From Opisthocomus hoazin (Eukaryota > Chordata > Aves > Opisthocomiformes > Opisthocomidae), in contig NC_134428.1 of assembly GCF_030867145.1 (NCBI RefSeq), positions 6,386,001 to 6,450,000 on the forward strand: DNA of 64,000 nucleotides, given 5' to 3'. The notes beneath the pieces were generated by a model. It worked only from the letters and a program-made list of their open reading frames with translations. It was not told where the DNA came from and searched no databases. Positions 40,730 to 53,300 of the stretch are shown here, in pieces. Positions within the stretch are counted from its first letter, which is position 1, and every line of letters starts with the position of its first letter. A program made the translations under genes and the position numbers.

Positions 40730-41221
40730 TTCAGCACCCTCACCCTTCCTGAGGAGATTCAAAGTGACAACGGATCACACTTTACAGCTACAGTGGTACA
40801 AGACTGGACAAAAGAAGAAGGAATTCGGTGGGTATTCCATACTCCGTACTACCCCCAAGCAAATGGTATTGTTGAGAGAACAAACGGGTTAGTTAAGCGA
40901 TTTGCTAAAACCCACGAATCTGGGTGGCATCTGCGATTATCCAATGCCATCTATCAATTAAATAATAGATGGGCTAGAGACGGCTGTCCCAAAATGAAAG
41001 CATTCTCTGCTTCTGCCACAACTCTGGTGCCAAAGTCAGATGTAAAACCAGAACACCCTACTGGCTTTTATGCACGCCAGCCAGTGCTGGTTAAAATGCC
41101 TCAGATTGGAACAGTGGCACTAGTATTAACAAAACCAAAAAATCTTTACGCTTGGGAAGTGAAAGATAGCTCTGGAAAACTGCATCGAATCAGTGCTAGA
41201 TGGATAGTACCTACCTTTTAA
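40730..41221 (+). pseudogene. pol (IN): Integrase catalytic and C-terminal domains of ERV-E
   Basis: Same frame as the preceding piece. The second catalytic Asp is in IQSDNGSHF (about 40760) and the Glu in ANGIVERTNGLV; the C-terminal domain reads RQPVLVKMPQIG and ISARWIVPTF before the stop at 41221. All three D,D-35-E residues survive across the two pieces. Confidence 0.88.
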
Positions 41222-41607
41222 CCTACTATATGCCGGTTTCAATGACAACCGAGCATTTTCCTTTCTTTTCTGTTTACAGGTATTTTCCAAATGCTGGGAA
41301 ACTACGCCTGAAAACACGGACTGTCACGTGTCAAAACAGACTGCCATCAAGGACTGCTGATTTATACTTCTAGTCCTAATCTGTGGAATCATCTGAGAAC
41401 CAAAGTTTCCAGAAGGTCAAAACAATCTGACAAAAACGACAATAGTGATTTAATTTTGATAGGAATACTGATTTCTAATTTTACTTGTATATTATGTGAC
41501 CTTTTTTTTACTTTTTACTTTATTGTTTAGGTTACTGTTTTTATAATGCAAAATAGCTTTATTTTGTTGTGGTTTTGATAGTCATAATTTACTATAGAAT
41601 TGTCAAT
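41222..41607 (+). other. pol-env intergenic region of ERV-E
   Basis: About 385 bp with no long frame. A pyrimidine-rich tract followed by TTTACAG at 41273-41279 could act as the env splice acceptor. Confidence 0.4.
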
Positions 41608-43509
41608 ATGAATCTTCTATCATGCATTGGCAGTGGTAGACAAATAGGTGTAAGTTTAACATGTGTTTACATATTGGGTGTAATAATTGTGCATGTGTTC
41701 CATAGAGATTATAATAAAAAAACAAAGAAGTCTTTGGGTATGATAGAGGAAAACACGGCCTTTAAGTTATTACAAGGATTTCTTAGAACGATGAATTGGA
41801 CTCAGGGAACCACTTGTCTTACGTTACCAATGACCCCTGCAGAGGGACTCCCTTTTATGGTTATTCCCCTTGACTTACAAGGAGCACTGCTGGATTTATG
41901 GGAAATGAAAGACAATACCATCTCCATACCATGGGGAAGTGGAATTACCTACAAACATTATACTTATCCTTCAAATCTTAACTATACCAACATATGGTCT
42001 AATTCTAACTGCACTCGAGAGCTTGACAAAAATTTCCTGAATTTAAACAACAAGATAAAATTGTCTATTGACTGCACGGAGGTACCCTGGCTTGACCAGC
42101 CTCCTCGACCATTCTGGGGTGTACCTATTACCTTTAAATATAGTATCCCAGTACAAGCTGAATGGTATATTGAATTTCCCTCAAACTATCGATCTAAGTG
42201 TAGTCCACAATCTAATAATGTACCTTGTATGTGGACTATTGCTGATCATAGAACTCGTTTTCCACAATAGGGAGAAAAACCTCCAATTACCATGCCGCTA
42301 GGGCCAGTCCAATTATGGAATTGTACTAACAAGATAACTTGTTCTAATATTAATGACTACCCATGGGTATGGATGGTTGCAGACCTTTACCATGCTTTAA
42401 GAAGTGTATGTTTATGTCATACTTATAGTGCTCCAATCCCTAAGACAAGGTCAGAGTGTATGATAAAAGTGGATCCCAAACAGGTTAACACATGGGCATA
42501 TCATATAGTTTCTAGCAACAATGCTGAGCCACAGGCCAAAAGATGCCGAGTTCCTTTCCAGCATTATCTAAATGGCTATTGCCTCGATGAACTCGAAAAT
42601 AGTACGTGTAGCACTTTAATGCTGCCTGCACCGCCTGAAACTGTATGAGTGTGTTCTAATGGACAAATATCAGACTACATTCAACCCTAATGGGATGGAC
42701 TAGAATGTACTCTAGGTATTCCAAGTTTGTGTCCTACCATAGCTTTTAATTTCATTCAATCCTTAACAAAATCACAAGGACATAGAGCTAAAAGACAGTC
42801 ACAAATGTGGAACTCTATGCAAGAAAATGGTAATCTTTTTGCTTGGCCAAGCTATTATACACCAGCAATGAGAATAAACTTGGGAATGAAAGCTTTTTGG
42901 GGTTATTGGACAGTAATTACCAATAATCGATTATATATGGAAAATTTGACATGGCAAGTAGAATCCCTAGCAAACTGGACAAAACCAGCAATTAATGCAG
43001 TTGACTTGCTGCTGCAAGCTACATCCAAAATGACACTACAAAATAGGTTAGCGTTAGATATGATTTTGTTAAAAGAAAGTGGTGTTTCCGGATGACTAAA
43101 TGCCTCCTATCCTGATAAAACCTGTTGTGTTTCTATCCCAAATGTATCCGTCACTTTACATCAAGCCATGGATGAAATGCATAAGATTGTGGAACACTCT
43201 CGAGAACTCCGTGAAAATACGAAGCAGAACCCCTGAGAATGGACGGGGTGGATCTCAAAAGTTTTTAATGGACTTGGACTAAACATTAGTGGATGGATAC
43301 AAAGTTTGATTCAATATGTACTGATGTTTATTGTACTCCTTATGGTTATTTGTGTGGGTTTATCATGTGTACAATCTTCACTAGCTAAAACTTTTAGTAC
43401 ACATATTAGGATGCTTAAAGTTCATAACCCTGATTATGTTCCTTTAATTCATTCTCCTATTGGGGAGGAAGATGAGCCCCTCAACCCGTCTGAACCTAAA
43501 TTCATCTAA
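41608..43509 (+). pseudogene. env: Envelope of ERV-E, several in-frame stops
   Basis: One frame from ATG 41608 to a stop at 43507-43509, with stops at 42268 (TAG), 42646 (TGA), about 42688 (TAA), 43093 (TGA) and about 43233 (TGA). A signal-anchor-like hydrophobic start (VSLTCVYILGVIIVHVF) leads the surface subunit, which has many N-glycosylation sites (NWT, NYT, NCT). A furin-type site RAKR lies at about 42787-42798. The transmembrane subunit shows a gammaretrovirus-like immunosuppressive segment (LQNRLALDMILLKESG, about 43036-43083), a following Cys pair, a membrane anchor (YVLMFIVLLMVICVGLS, about 43315-43365) and a short tail. Disabled. Confidence 0.82.
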
Positions 43510-43553
43510 TATTCCTTTTTGACGAGATGTGACTAAAGTCACGGGGTGGATAA

Positions 43554-44301
43554 TGTAACCGATGGCCTTGCTGGACTTGTCGAATGCAAGACAAAAGACA
43601 AACGGACTGAGGCATCAAGAGCCGAAGAGCTGTACAATGGAAGTAAATAACTGGTGCTTACCTTATCAGACAAAAGTAAGAGGGGATAGCCCATCACTGT
43701 AAACTCAGTGATCTGTGGGGCGCCGCGAAGGCTGCGCAGCCAGAGATTGCTTCAGAGATTGCTTTGGATAAAGCACAGATGGCCCCTGGATGCACATACC
43801 AAGATGCCCGCTCCGAAGGCGTGTCACACTGCTGAGTCCCGCTTCTGATGACACGACATTCCATGCCAAGAGCCAATCGATACACAATAATTGACTTAGT
43901 CCCACCTCGCAAAAAGATTTCCAAACATATAAAAATTGGCACTTGAAAACTCTCTTTGGGAGGAGGAGCCAAGCGAGAACTTCACCTGACAGACGAGTTG
44001 ACGGGTCTGAACCTCTCTTCCCCCCCAAGAAGGGACGCCTTTTTGGTAAGAGTCCCCCCTCTGACTTTGTCAGACGTATCCCCGGGAACACATTGTTAAC
44101 TAAAGCGCTAAACTATTACTTTGAGCTCAACTTTTGTAGACAGTGAATTTGTCAATGGCAATTCCGAATCTGTGATAACTGTCGCTTGAATAAATTACCT
44201 ATTGTTCCAACTTTGCAAAACTGTTTCAGTGAAAGTCCTTGGAAGGGCTCTGGCAGGCCAGTTGAATATCAGACTTCCCTTACCCCCCCTTTAACGGGAC
44301 A
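43554..44301 (+). mobile_element. 3' LTR of ERV-E
   Basis: 748 bp, TGTAACCGATGG to AACGGGACA, preceded by a purine-rich tract (CACGGGGTGGATAA, about 43541-43553). It is followed directly by TGTTG, the repeat of the base string before the 5' LTR. Confidence 0.9.
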
Positions 44302-47300
44302 TGTTGTTGGGTTATTTTGGTGGCAATGTGTGTTGTTGTATGTTTTAGGTCTCAATGTGTGTTGTTGTATGTTTTAGGTGGCAATTTGTGTTGTTGGTTC
44401 TTTTAGGTGGCAATGTGTGTTGTTGTATGGTTTAGGTGGCTATGTGTGTTGTTGGGTCTGTTAGGTGGCAATATGTGGTGTTGAGTCTTTCAGGTGACAA
44501 TGTGAGTTGTATATTTCAGGTTGCAATGTGAGTTGTTGAGTCTTTTAGTTTGCAATGTGTGTTCTTGTACGTTTTATTTCGCAAAGTGAGTTGTAGGGTC
44601 TTTTAGGTGACAATGTGTGTTGTATGTTTTAGAAGTAATGTGTGTTGTTGGATCTTTGAGGTGGCAATGTGTGTTGTACGTATTAGGTTTCAATGTGTGG
44701 TGTTGGGAGTTTTAGAAGGCAATGTGTATTTTTGTACGTTTTAGTTTGCAAAGTGAGTTGTTAAGTCTTTTAGGTGGCAAAGTGTGTTGTTGTATGTTTG
44801 AGGCTGCAATGTGTGTCGTTTGTTTTAAATGGCAAACTGAGTTATTTGGTCTTTTATGTGGCAGTATATGTCGTACGTTTTTGCTGGCAAAGTGAGTTGT
44901 TGGGTCTTTTAGATTGCACGGTGTGTTGTTGTACGTTTTAGCTGGCAATGTGTGTTCCTGGGTCTCGTAAGTGGGAATGTGTGTTGTTGGGTCTTTTAGG
45001 TGGCAATGTGTGTTGTATGTTTTAGGAGACAAAGTGTGTTGTTGTTTGTTTTAGGTGGCAATGTGTGTTGTTGTATGTTTTATGTGGCAATGTGAGTTGT
45101 ATATTTTAGGTTGCAATGTGTGTTGTTGGGTCTTTTAGGTGCTAAAGTGAGTTGTATATTTTAGGTGGCAAGGTGTGTTATTGTATGGTTTAGCTGGCCA
45201 TGTGTGTTGTTGGGTTATTTAGGTGGCAATGTGTGGTTCTGGGTCTTTTAGGTGGCAATATGAGATGTTGGGTCTTTTAAGTGGTAAAGTGATTTGTTGG
45301 GTCTTTTAGGTGGCAATATGCGTTGTTGTATATTTGAGGTGGCAAAGTGAGTTGTTGGGTCTTTTAGGTTTCAATGTGAGTTGTAATATTTAGGTGGCAA
45401 TGTGTGATGTTGGGCCTTTTGGCTGGCAATGTGTGTTGTTCCATGTTACAGGATTCAATGTGTGTTTTTGGGTTTTTTTGGTGGCAATGTGTGTTGTTGT
45501 ATGTTTTAGGTCGCAAAGTATGTTGTTGTATGTTTTGGGTGGCAATGTGAGTTGTTGGTTCTTTTAGGTGGCAATGTGTGTTGTTGTATGGTTTAGGTGG
45601 CTATGTGTGTTGTTGGGTCTGTTAGGTGGCAATGTGTGTTGTTGTATGTGTTATGTGGCAAAGGGAGTTTTTGGGTCTTTTATGTGGCAAAGTGAGTTGT
45701 TCGGTCTTTTAGGTGGCAATGTGTGTTGTATATTTTAGGTGACAAAGTGTGTTGTTGGGTCTTTTAGGTGGCAATGTGTGTTGTTGTATGTGTTATGTGG
45801 CAAAGGGAGTTTTTGAGTCTTTTATGTGGCAAAGTGAGTTGTTGGGTCTTTTAAGATGCAAAGTGAGTGTTGGCTGTTTTAGGTGGCAATGTGTGTTATT
45901 GGGTCTTTCAGGTGGCAGTGTGTGTTGTTGCACATTTTTGATAGCAAAGTGAACTGTTGGGTCTTTTAGGTGGCAATGTGTGTTCTTGTATGTTTGAGGT
46001 GGCAATGTGTGTCTTTTTATGTTTTAGGTGGCAAACTGAGTTATTAGGTGTTTTAGGTGGCAATGTGTGTTGTAAATTGTAGGTGGCCATGTGTGTTCTT
46101 GGGTCTTTTAGGTGGCAAAGTCAGTTGTTGGGTATTTTTCGTGGCAATGTGTGTTGTTGGATCTTTTAGGTGGTAAAGTGAGTTGTATGTTTAAGGTGGC
46201 AATGTGTGCCATTGTATGTTTTAGGTGGCAATGTGTATTGTTGGGTTTTTTACGTGGCAAAATGAGTTGTTGGGTCTTTTAGGTGGCAATGTGTGTTGTA
46301 TGTTTTAGGTGACAAAGTGTGTTATTGCTTGTTTTAGTTGGCAATGTGTGTTGTTGTATGTTTTAGAAGCAATGTGTGTTGTTGGGTCTTTTAGGTGGTA
46401 AAGTGAGTTGTATGTTTTAGGTGGCAATGTGTGTTATTGTATGTTTTAGCTAACAATGTGTGTTGTTGAGTCTTTTAGGTGGCAATGTGTGTTGTACATT
46501 TTAGGTTTCACTGTGTAGTGTTGGGAGTTTTAGATGGCAATATGTGTTGTACATTTTAGTTTGCAAAGTGAGTTGTTAAGTCTTTTAGGTGGCAAAGTGT
46601 GTTGTTGTATGACGTTTCAATGTGTGTCGTATGTTTTAAATGGCAAACTGAGTTATTGGGTCTTTTAGGTGGCAGTGTGTGTTGTACGTTTTTGCTGGCG
46701 AAGTGAATTGTTGGGTCTTTTAGATTGCAAGGTGTGTTGTTGTATGTTTTAGCTGGCAATGTGTGTTCTTGGGTCTCTTAAGTGGAATGTGCGTTGTTGG
46801 GTCTTTTAGGTGGCAATGTGTGTTGTATGTTTTAGGAGACAAAGTGTGTTGTTGCTTGTTTTAGGTGGCAATGTGTGTTGTTGTATGTTTTATGTGGCAA
46901 TGTGAGTTGTATATTTTAGGTTGCAATGTGTGTTGTTGGGTCTTTTAGGTAGCAAAGTGAGCTGTATGTTTTAGGTGGCAAGGTGTGTTATTGTACGGTT
47001 TAGCTGGCCATGTGTGTTGTTGGGTTATTTAGATGGCAATGTGTGGTTCTGGGTCTTTTAGGTGGCAATATGAGATGTTGGGTCTTTTAAGTAGTAAAGT
47101 AATTTGTTGGGTCTTTTAGGTGGCAATATGCGTTGTTGTATATTTGAGGTGGCAAAGTGAGTTGTTGGGTCTTTTAGGTTTCAATGTGAGTTGTAATATT
47201 TAGGTGGCAATGTGTGATGTTGGGCCTTTTGGCTGGCAATGTGTGTTGTTGTATGTTATAGGATTCAATGTGTGTTGTTGAGTCTTTTTGGTGGCAATGT

Positions 47301-50300
47301 GTGTTGTTGTATGTTTTAGGTGGCAATCTGTGTTGTTGGTTCTTTTAGGTGGCAATGTGTGTTGTATGTTTTATGTGGCAAAGGGAGTTTTTGGGTCTTT
47401 TATGTGGCAATGTGTGTTGTTGGGTCTTTTAGATGGCAAAGTCAGTAGTTGGGTCTTTTTCGTGGCAATGTGTGTTGTAGGGTCTCTTTAATTAGCAATG
47501 TGTGATGGTGGGTCTTTGAAGTGGCAATGTGTGTTGTTGGGTCTTTTAGGTGGTAAAGTGAGTTGTTGTATGTTTTATCTGGCGATGTGTGTTGTTGAGC
47601 ATTTTAGGTGGCAAAGTGTGTTCTAAGTTTTGGGTGGCAATGTGCGTTGTTGGGTCTTTTATGTGGCAATGTGTGTTGCTATAGGTTTTAGGTGGCAAAG
47701 TGAATTGTTGGGTCTTTTAGGTGGCAATGTGAGTTGTAATATTTAGGTGGCAATGTGTGTTGTTGGGTCTTTGAGGTAGAAATGTGTGGTGTTGTATGTT
47801 TTATGTGGCAATGTGTGTTGTATGTTTTAGGTGGCAATGTGTGTTGTTGGGTTTTTTACGTGGCAAAATGAGTTGTTGGGTCTTTTTGGTGGCTGTGTGT
47901 GTTGTTGGGTCTCTTAATTGGCAATGTGTGTTGTTGGGTCTTTTAGGTGGCAATGTGTGTTGTATGTTTTAGGTGACAGTGTGTTGTTGCTTGTTTTAGG
48001 TGGCAATGTGTGTTGTTGTATGTTTTATGTGGCAATGTGTACTGTTGGGTCTTTTAGGTAGCAACGTGAGATGTTGAGTCTTTTAAGTGGCAAAGTGATT
48101 TGTTTGGTTTTTAGGTGGCAATATGAGTTGTTGTATGTTTAAGGTGGCAATGTGTGTTGTTGGGTCTTTTAGGTGGCAAGGTGTGTTGTTGGGTCTTAGG
48201 TGGCAATGTGTGTTTTTGTACGTTTTAGTTGGAAAGTGAGTTGTTGGGTCTTTTAGGTGGCAATGTGTGTTGTTGTATGTTTTAGCTGGTAATGTGTGTT
48301 GTTGTATGTTTTATGTAGCAATGTGAGTTGTATATTTTAGGTTGCAATGTGTGTTGTTGGGTCTTTTAGGTGGGAAAGTGTTTTGTTGTATGTTTTAGGT
48401 GGCAAAGTGAGTTGCTGGGATTTTTAAACGGTAATGTGAGGTGTGGTATGTTTTAGGTGCTAAAGTGAGTTGTATGTTTAAGGTGGCAATGTGAGTGGTA
48501 TGTTTTACGTGGCAATGTGTGTTGTTGTATGTTTCAGGTGGCAATGTGTGTCGTATGTTTTAGGTGGCAAAGTGAGTCATTGGGGCTTTTAGAAGGCAAA
48601 GTGTTTTTTGTGTTGTAGGTGGCAATGTGTGTTGTTTGGTTTTTTATGTTGCAAAGTGAATTGTTGTGTCTTTTTGGTGGCAATGTGTGTTGTGGGGTCT
48701 CTTAAGAGGCAATGTGTGTTATTGGGTCTTTGAGGAGGCAATGTATGTTGTTGGGTCTTTTAGGTGGCAATGTGTGTTGTTGTATGTGTTATGTGGCAAA
48801 GGGAGTTTTTTGGTCTTTTATTTGGGAAAGTGAGTTTGGTTTTTTAAGAGGCAAAGTGACTGTTGGCTCTTTTAGGTGGCAATGTGTGTTGTTGGGTCTT
48901 TTAGGTGGCAGTGTGTGGTGTTGTAGGTTTTGCCGGCAAAGTGAGCTGTCGGGTCTTTTACGTGGCAATGTGCGTTGTTGTATGTTTGAGGTGGCAATGT
49001 GTGTCTTTTTATGTTTTAGGTGGCAAGCTTAATTATTGGGTGTTTTAGGTGGCAATGTTTGTTGTATGTTGTAGGTGGCAATGTGTGTTGTTGTGTCTTT
49101 TAGGTGGCAATGTGTGTTGTATGTTTCAGGTGACAAACTGTGTTATTGCTTGTTTTAGGTGGCAATGTGTGTTGTTGTATGTTTTAGAAGCAATGTGTGT
49201 TGTTGGGTCTTTTAGGTGGTAAAGTGAGTTGTATGTTTTAGGTGGCAATGTGTGTTATTGTATGTTTTAGCTGACAATGTGTGTTGTTGGGTCTTTTAGG
49301 TGGCAATGTGTGTTGTTGGGTCTTTTAGGTGGTAAAGTGAGTTTTTGTATGTTTTAGGTGGCAATGTATGTTGTTGTATGTTTTAGAAGCAATGTGTGTT
49401 GTTGGGTTTTTTAGGTGGCCATGTTGGTTGTTGGGTCTTTTAGGTGGCTATGTGAGTTTTTGTATGTTTTAGGTGGCAAAGGGAGTTGTTGGGTGTTTTA
49501 AGAGGCAAAGTGATATGTTTGGTATTTTAGGTGGCAATGTGTGTTGTTGGGTCTTTTATGTGGCAATGTGTGTTGCTGTATGTTTTAGGTGGCAAAGTGA
49601 GTTGTTGGGTCTTTTAGGTGGCAATGTGAGTTGTAATATTTAGGTGGCAATGTGTGTTGTTGGGTCTCTTAAGTGGCAATGTGTGTTTTTGAGTCTTTTA
49701 GGTGGCAATGTGTGTTCTATGTTTTAGGTGACAAAGTGTGTTATTGCTTGTTTTAGGTGACAATGTGTGTTGTTGTATGTTTTAGAAGCAATGTGTTTTG
49801 TTGAGTCTTTTAGGTGGTAAAGTGACTTGTATGTTTTAGGTGGCAATGTGTGTCGCTGTATGTTTTAGCTGACAATGTGTGTTGTTGGGTCTTTTAGGTG
49901 GCAATGTTTTTGTATGTTTTAGGTTTCAGTGTGTGTTGTTGGGAGCTTTAGAAGGCAATGTGTGTTTTTGTACGTTTTAGTTTGCAAAGTGGGTTGTTAA
50001 GTCTTTTAGATGGCAAAGTGTGGTGTTGTATGTTTGAGGTTGCAATGTGTGTCGTTTGTTTTAAATGGCAAACTGAGTTATTGGTTCTTTTAGGTGGCAG
50101 TGTGTGTTGTACGTTTTTGCTGGCAAAGTGAGTTGTTGGGTCTTTTAGATCGCAATGTTTGTTGTATGTTTTAGCTGGCAATGTGTGTTCTTGGGTGTCT
50201 TAAGTGGGAATGTGTGTTGTTGGGTCTTTTAGGTGGCAATATGTGTTGTATGTTTTAGGTGACAGTGTGTTGTTGCTTGTTTTAGATGGCAATGTGTGTT

Positions 50301-53300
50301 GTTGTATGTTTTATGTGGCAATGTGTGTTGTTGTATGTTTTAGGTGGCAATGTGTGTTGTTGGGTTTTTTACGTGGCAAAATGAGTTGTTGGGTCTTTTT
50401 GGTGGCAGTGTGTGTTGTTGGGTCTTTTACGTGGCAATTTGTGTTGTATGTTTTGGGTGACAAACTGTGTTATTGCTTGTTTTAGGTGGCAATGTGTGTT
50501 ATTGTATGTATTAGAAGCAATGTGTGTTGTTGGGTCTTTTAGGTGGTAAAGTGAGTTGTATGTTTTAGGTGGCAATGTGTGTTATTGTATATTTTAGCTA
50601 ACAATGTGTGTTGTTGGGTCTTTTGGATGGCAATGTGTGGTGTTGAGTCTTTTAGGTAGCAATGTGAGATGTTGGTTCTTTTAAGTGGCAAAGTGATTTG
50701 TTTGGTCTTTTAGGTGGCAATAGGAGTTGTATGTTTTAGGTGGCAATGTGTGTTGTTGGGCATTTTAGGTGGCAAATATGTGGTGTTGGGTATTTTAGAT
50801 GGCAATGTGTGTTGTTGTACGTTTTGTTTGTCAAAGGGAGTTGTTGGGTTTTAAAGTGGCAAATTAGATGTTGGCTCTTTTAGGTGGCAATGCGTGTTGT
50901 TGGGTCTTAGGTGGCAATGTGTGATGTACGTTTTAGTTGGAAAGTGAGTTTTTGGGTCTTTTAGATGGCAATGTGTGTTGTATGTTTTAGCTGGCAATGT
51001 GTGTTGTTGGGTCTTTTAGGTGGCAATGTGTGTTGATGTATGTTTTAGGTGACAAAAAGAGTTGTTTGGTTTTTACTTGGCAAAGTGTGTTTTTGTATCT
51101 TTGAGGTGGAAATGTGAGTTGTTGTATCACTGAGTTCACAATGTGTGTGGTTGTATGCTTTAGGCGGCAATGTGTGCTGCTCGTACTTTTATGTGGCAAT
51201 GTGTGTTGTTGGGTCTTTTAGGTGGCAATGTGTGTTGTATGTTTTAGGTTTCACTGTGTAGTGTTGGGAGTTTTAGATGGCAATGTGTGTTGTTGTACAT
51301 TTTAGTTTGCAAAGTGAGTTGTTAAGTCTTTTAGATGGCAAAGTGTGTAGTATGTTTGAGGTTGCAATGTGTGTCGTATGTTTTAAATGGCAAACTCAGT
51401 TATTGGGTCTTTTAGGTGGCAATGTGTGTTGTTGGGTCTTTTAGGTGGCAATGTGTGTTCTATATTTTAGGTGACAAAGTGTGTTGTTGCCTGTTTTAGG
51501 TGGCAATGTGTGTTCTATATTTTAGGTTGCAATGTGTTTTGTTGGGTCTTTTAGGTGGCAAAGTGAGTTGTATGTTTTAGGTGGCAAAGTGAGCTATTGG
51601 GTCTTAGAGGTTGTAATGTGTGCTGTTGGCTCTTTTAGGTGGCAAAGTGTGTTGTTGGGTCTTTTACGTGGCAATGTGTGTTGGTGTACGTTATAGTTGA
51701 CAAAGTGAGTTGTTGGGTCTTATAGGTGGCAATGTGTGTTGTTGTATGTTTCAGGTGGCAATGTGTGTCGTTGTATGTTTTAGGTAGCAAAGTGAGTCAT
51801 TGGGGCCTTTAGGAGGCAATGTGTGTTTTATGTTGTAGGTGGCAATGTGTGTTGTTTGGTTTTTTATTTTGCAAAGTGAGTTGTTGTCTCTTTTTGGTGG
51901 CAATGTGTGTTATTGGGTCTTTGAGGTGGCAATGTGTGTTGTTGGGTCTTTTAGGTGGCAATGTGTGTTGTTGTATGTTTTATGTGGAAAGGGATTTGTT
52001 AAGTCTTTTAAGTGGCAAAGTGAGTTCTTGGTTCTTTTAAGTGTCAAAGAGAATTTTGGCTCTTTAAGGTGCCAAAGTGTGTTGTTAGGCCTTTTAGGAG
52101 GCAATGTGTGTTGTTGCAGGTTTTAGTTGGCCAAGTGAGCTGTTGGTTCTTTTACGTGACAATGTGTGTTGTTGTGTGTTTTAGAAGCAATGTGTGTTGT
52201 TGGGTCATTTAGGTGGCAATGTGTGTTGTATTTTTATGTGGCAATGTGTGTTGTTGAGCATTTTAGGTGGCAAAGTGAGTTCTTTGATCTTTCAAGTGTC
52301 ACATTAGTTGTTGGCTCTTTTAGGTGGCAATGTGTTTTGTAGGGTCTTTTACGTGGCAATGTGTGTTGTTGTATGTTTTATGTGGAAAGGGATTTGTTAA
52401 GTCTTTTAAGTGGCAAAGTGAGTTCTTGGGTCTGTTAAGTGTCAAAGAGGACGTTCTCTCTTTAAGGTGGCAATGTGTGTTGTTCGGTCTTTTAGGAGGC
52501 AATGTGTGTTATTCTACGTTTTAGTTGGCAAAGTGAGCTGTTGGGTCTTTTAGGTGGCAATGTGTGTTGTATGTTTGAGGTGGTGATGTGTGTCTTTTTA
52601 TGTTTTAGGTGACAAACAGAGTTATTGGGTGTTTTAGGTGGCAATGTGTGTTGTATGTTGTAGGTGGCAATGTGTGTTGTTGGGTCTTTTAGGTGGCAAA
52701 GTCAGTTGTTGAGTCTTTTTGGTGGTAATGTGTGTTGTTGAGTCTTTTAGGGGGCAAAGTGTGTTCTATGTTTTAGGTGGCAATGTGTGTTGTAGGGTCT
52801 TTTAGGTGACAAAGTGTGTTGTTGGTTCTTTTAGGTGGCAATGTGTGTCATTGTATGTTTTAGGTGGCAAAGTGTGTTGCTGGTTCTTTTTGGTGACAAT
52901 GTGTGTTCTTGTATGTTTTAGCTGGTAAAGGGAGTTGTTGGGTCTCTTAGGTGGCAATGTGTGGCGTTGTATGTTCAAGGTGGCAATGTGTGTTGTTGGG
53001 TTTTTTACACGGCAAAATGAGTTGTTGGGTCTTTTTGGTGGCAGTGTGTGTTCTTGGGCCTCTTAAGTGCCAATGTGTGTTGTTGGGTGTTTTAGGTGGC
53101 AATGTGTGTTGTATGTTTTAGGTGGCAAAGTGTGTTGTATATTTTAGGTGGTAATGTGTGTCTTTGTTTTAGGTGGCAAAGTGAGTTGTGTCTTTTACGT
53201 GGCAAAGTGAGTTGTTCAGTCTTTTAGGTGGCAATGTGTGTTGTATGTTTTAGAGGCATTGTGTGTTGTTGGGTCTTTTAGATGGAAATGTTTGTTGTAG

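Larger units (their letters stand above)
35758..44306 (+). mobile_element. Complete provirus ERV-E (tRNA-Ser primed, gag-pol-env)
   Basis: LTRs at 35763-36513 and 43554-44301, flanked by the 5-bp direct repeat TGTTG (35758-35762, 44302-44306), inserted in the satellite. By eye I count about 19 substitutions between LTRs over about 750 bp plus small C-run indels, so it is much older than copy A. Gag has no zinc knuckle and pol resembles class III/ERV-S-like elements, whereas env has a gamma-type transmembrane subunit. All three genes carry stops. Confidence 0.9.

Noticed and set aside
35758..43509. G-to-A hypermutation as the cause of the stops in ERV-E
   Set aside because: Some stops could come from TGG codons, but others are TAA in other contexts, and the LTR differences include C/T, A/T and G/T changes with no clear strand bias.
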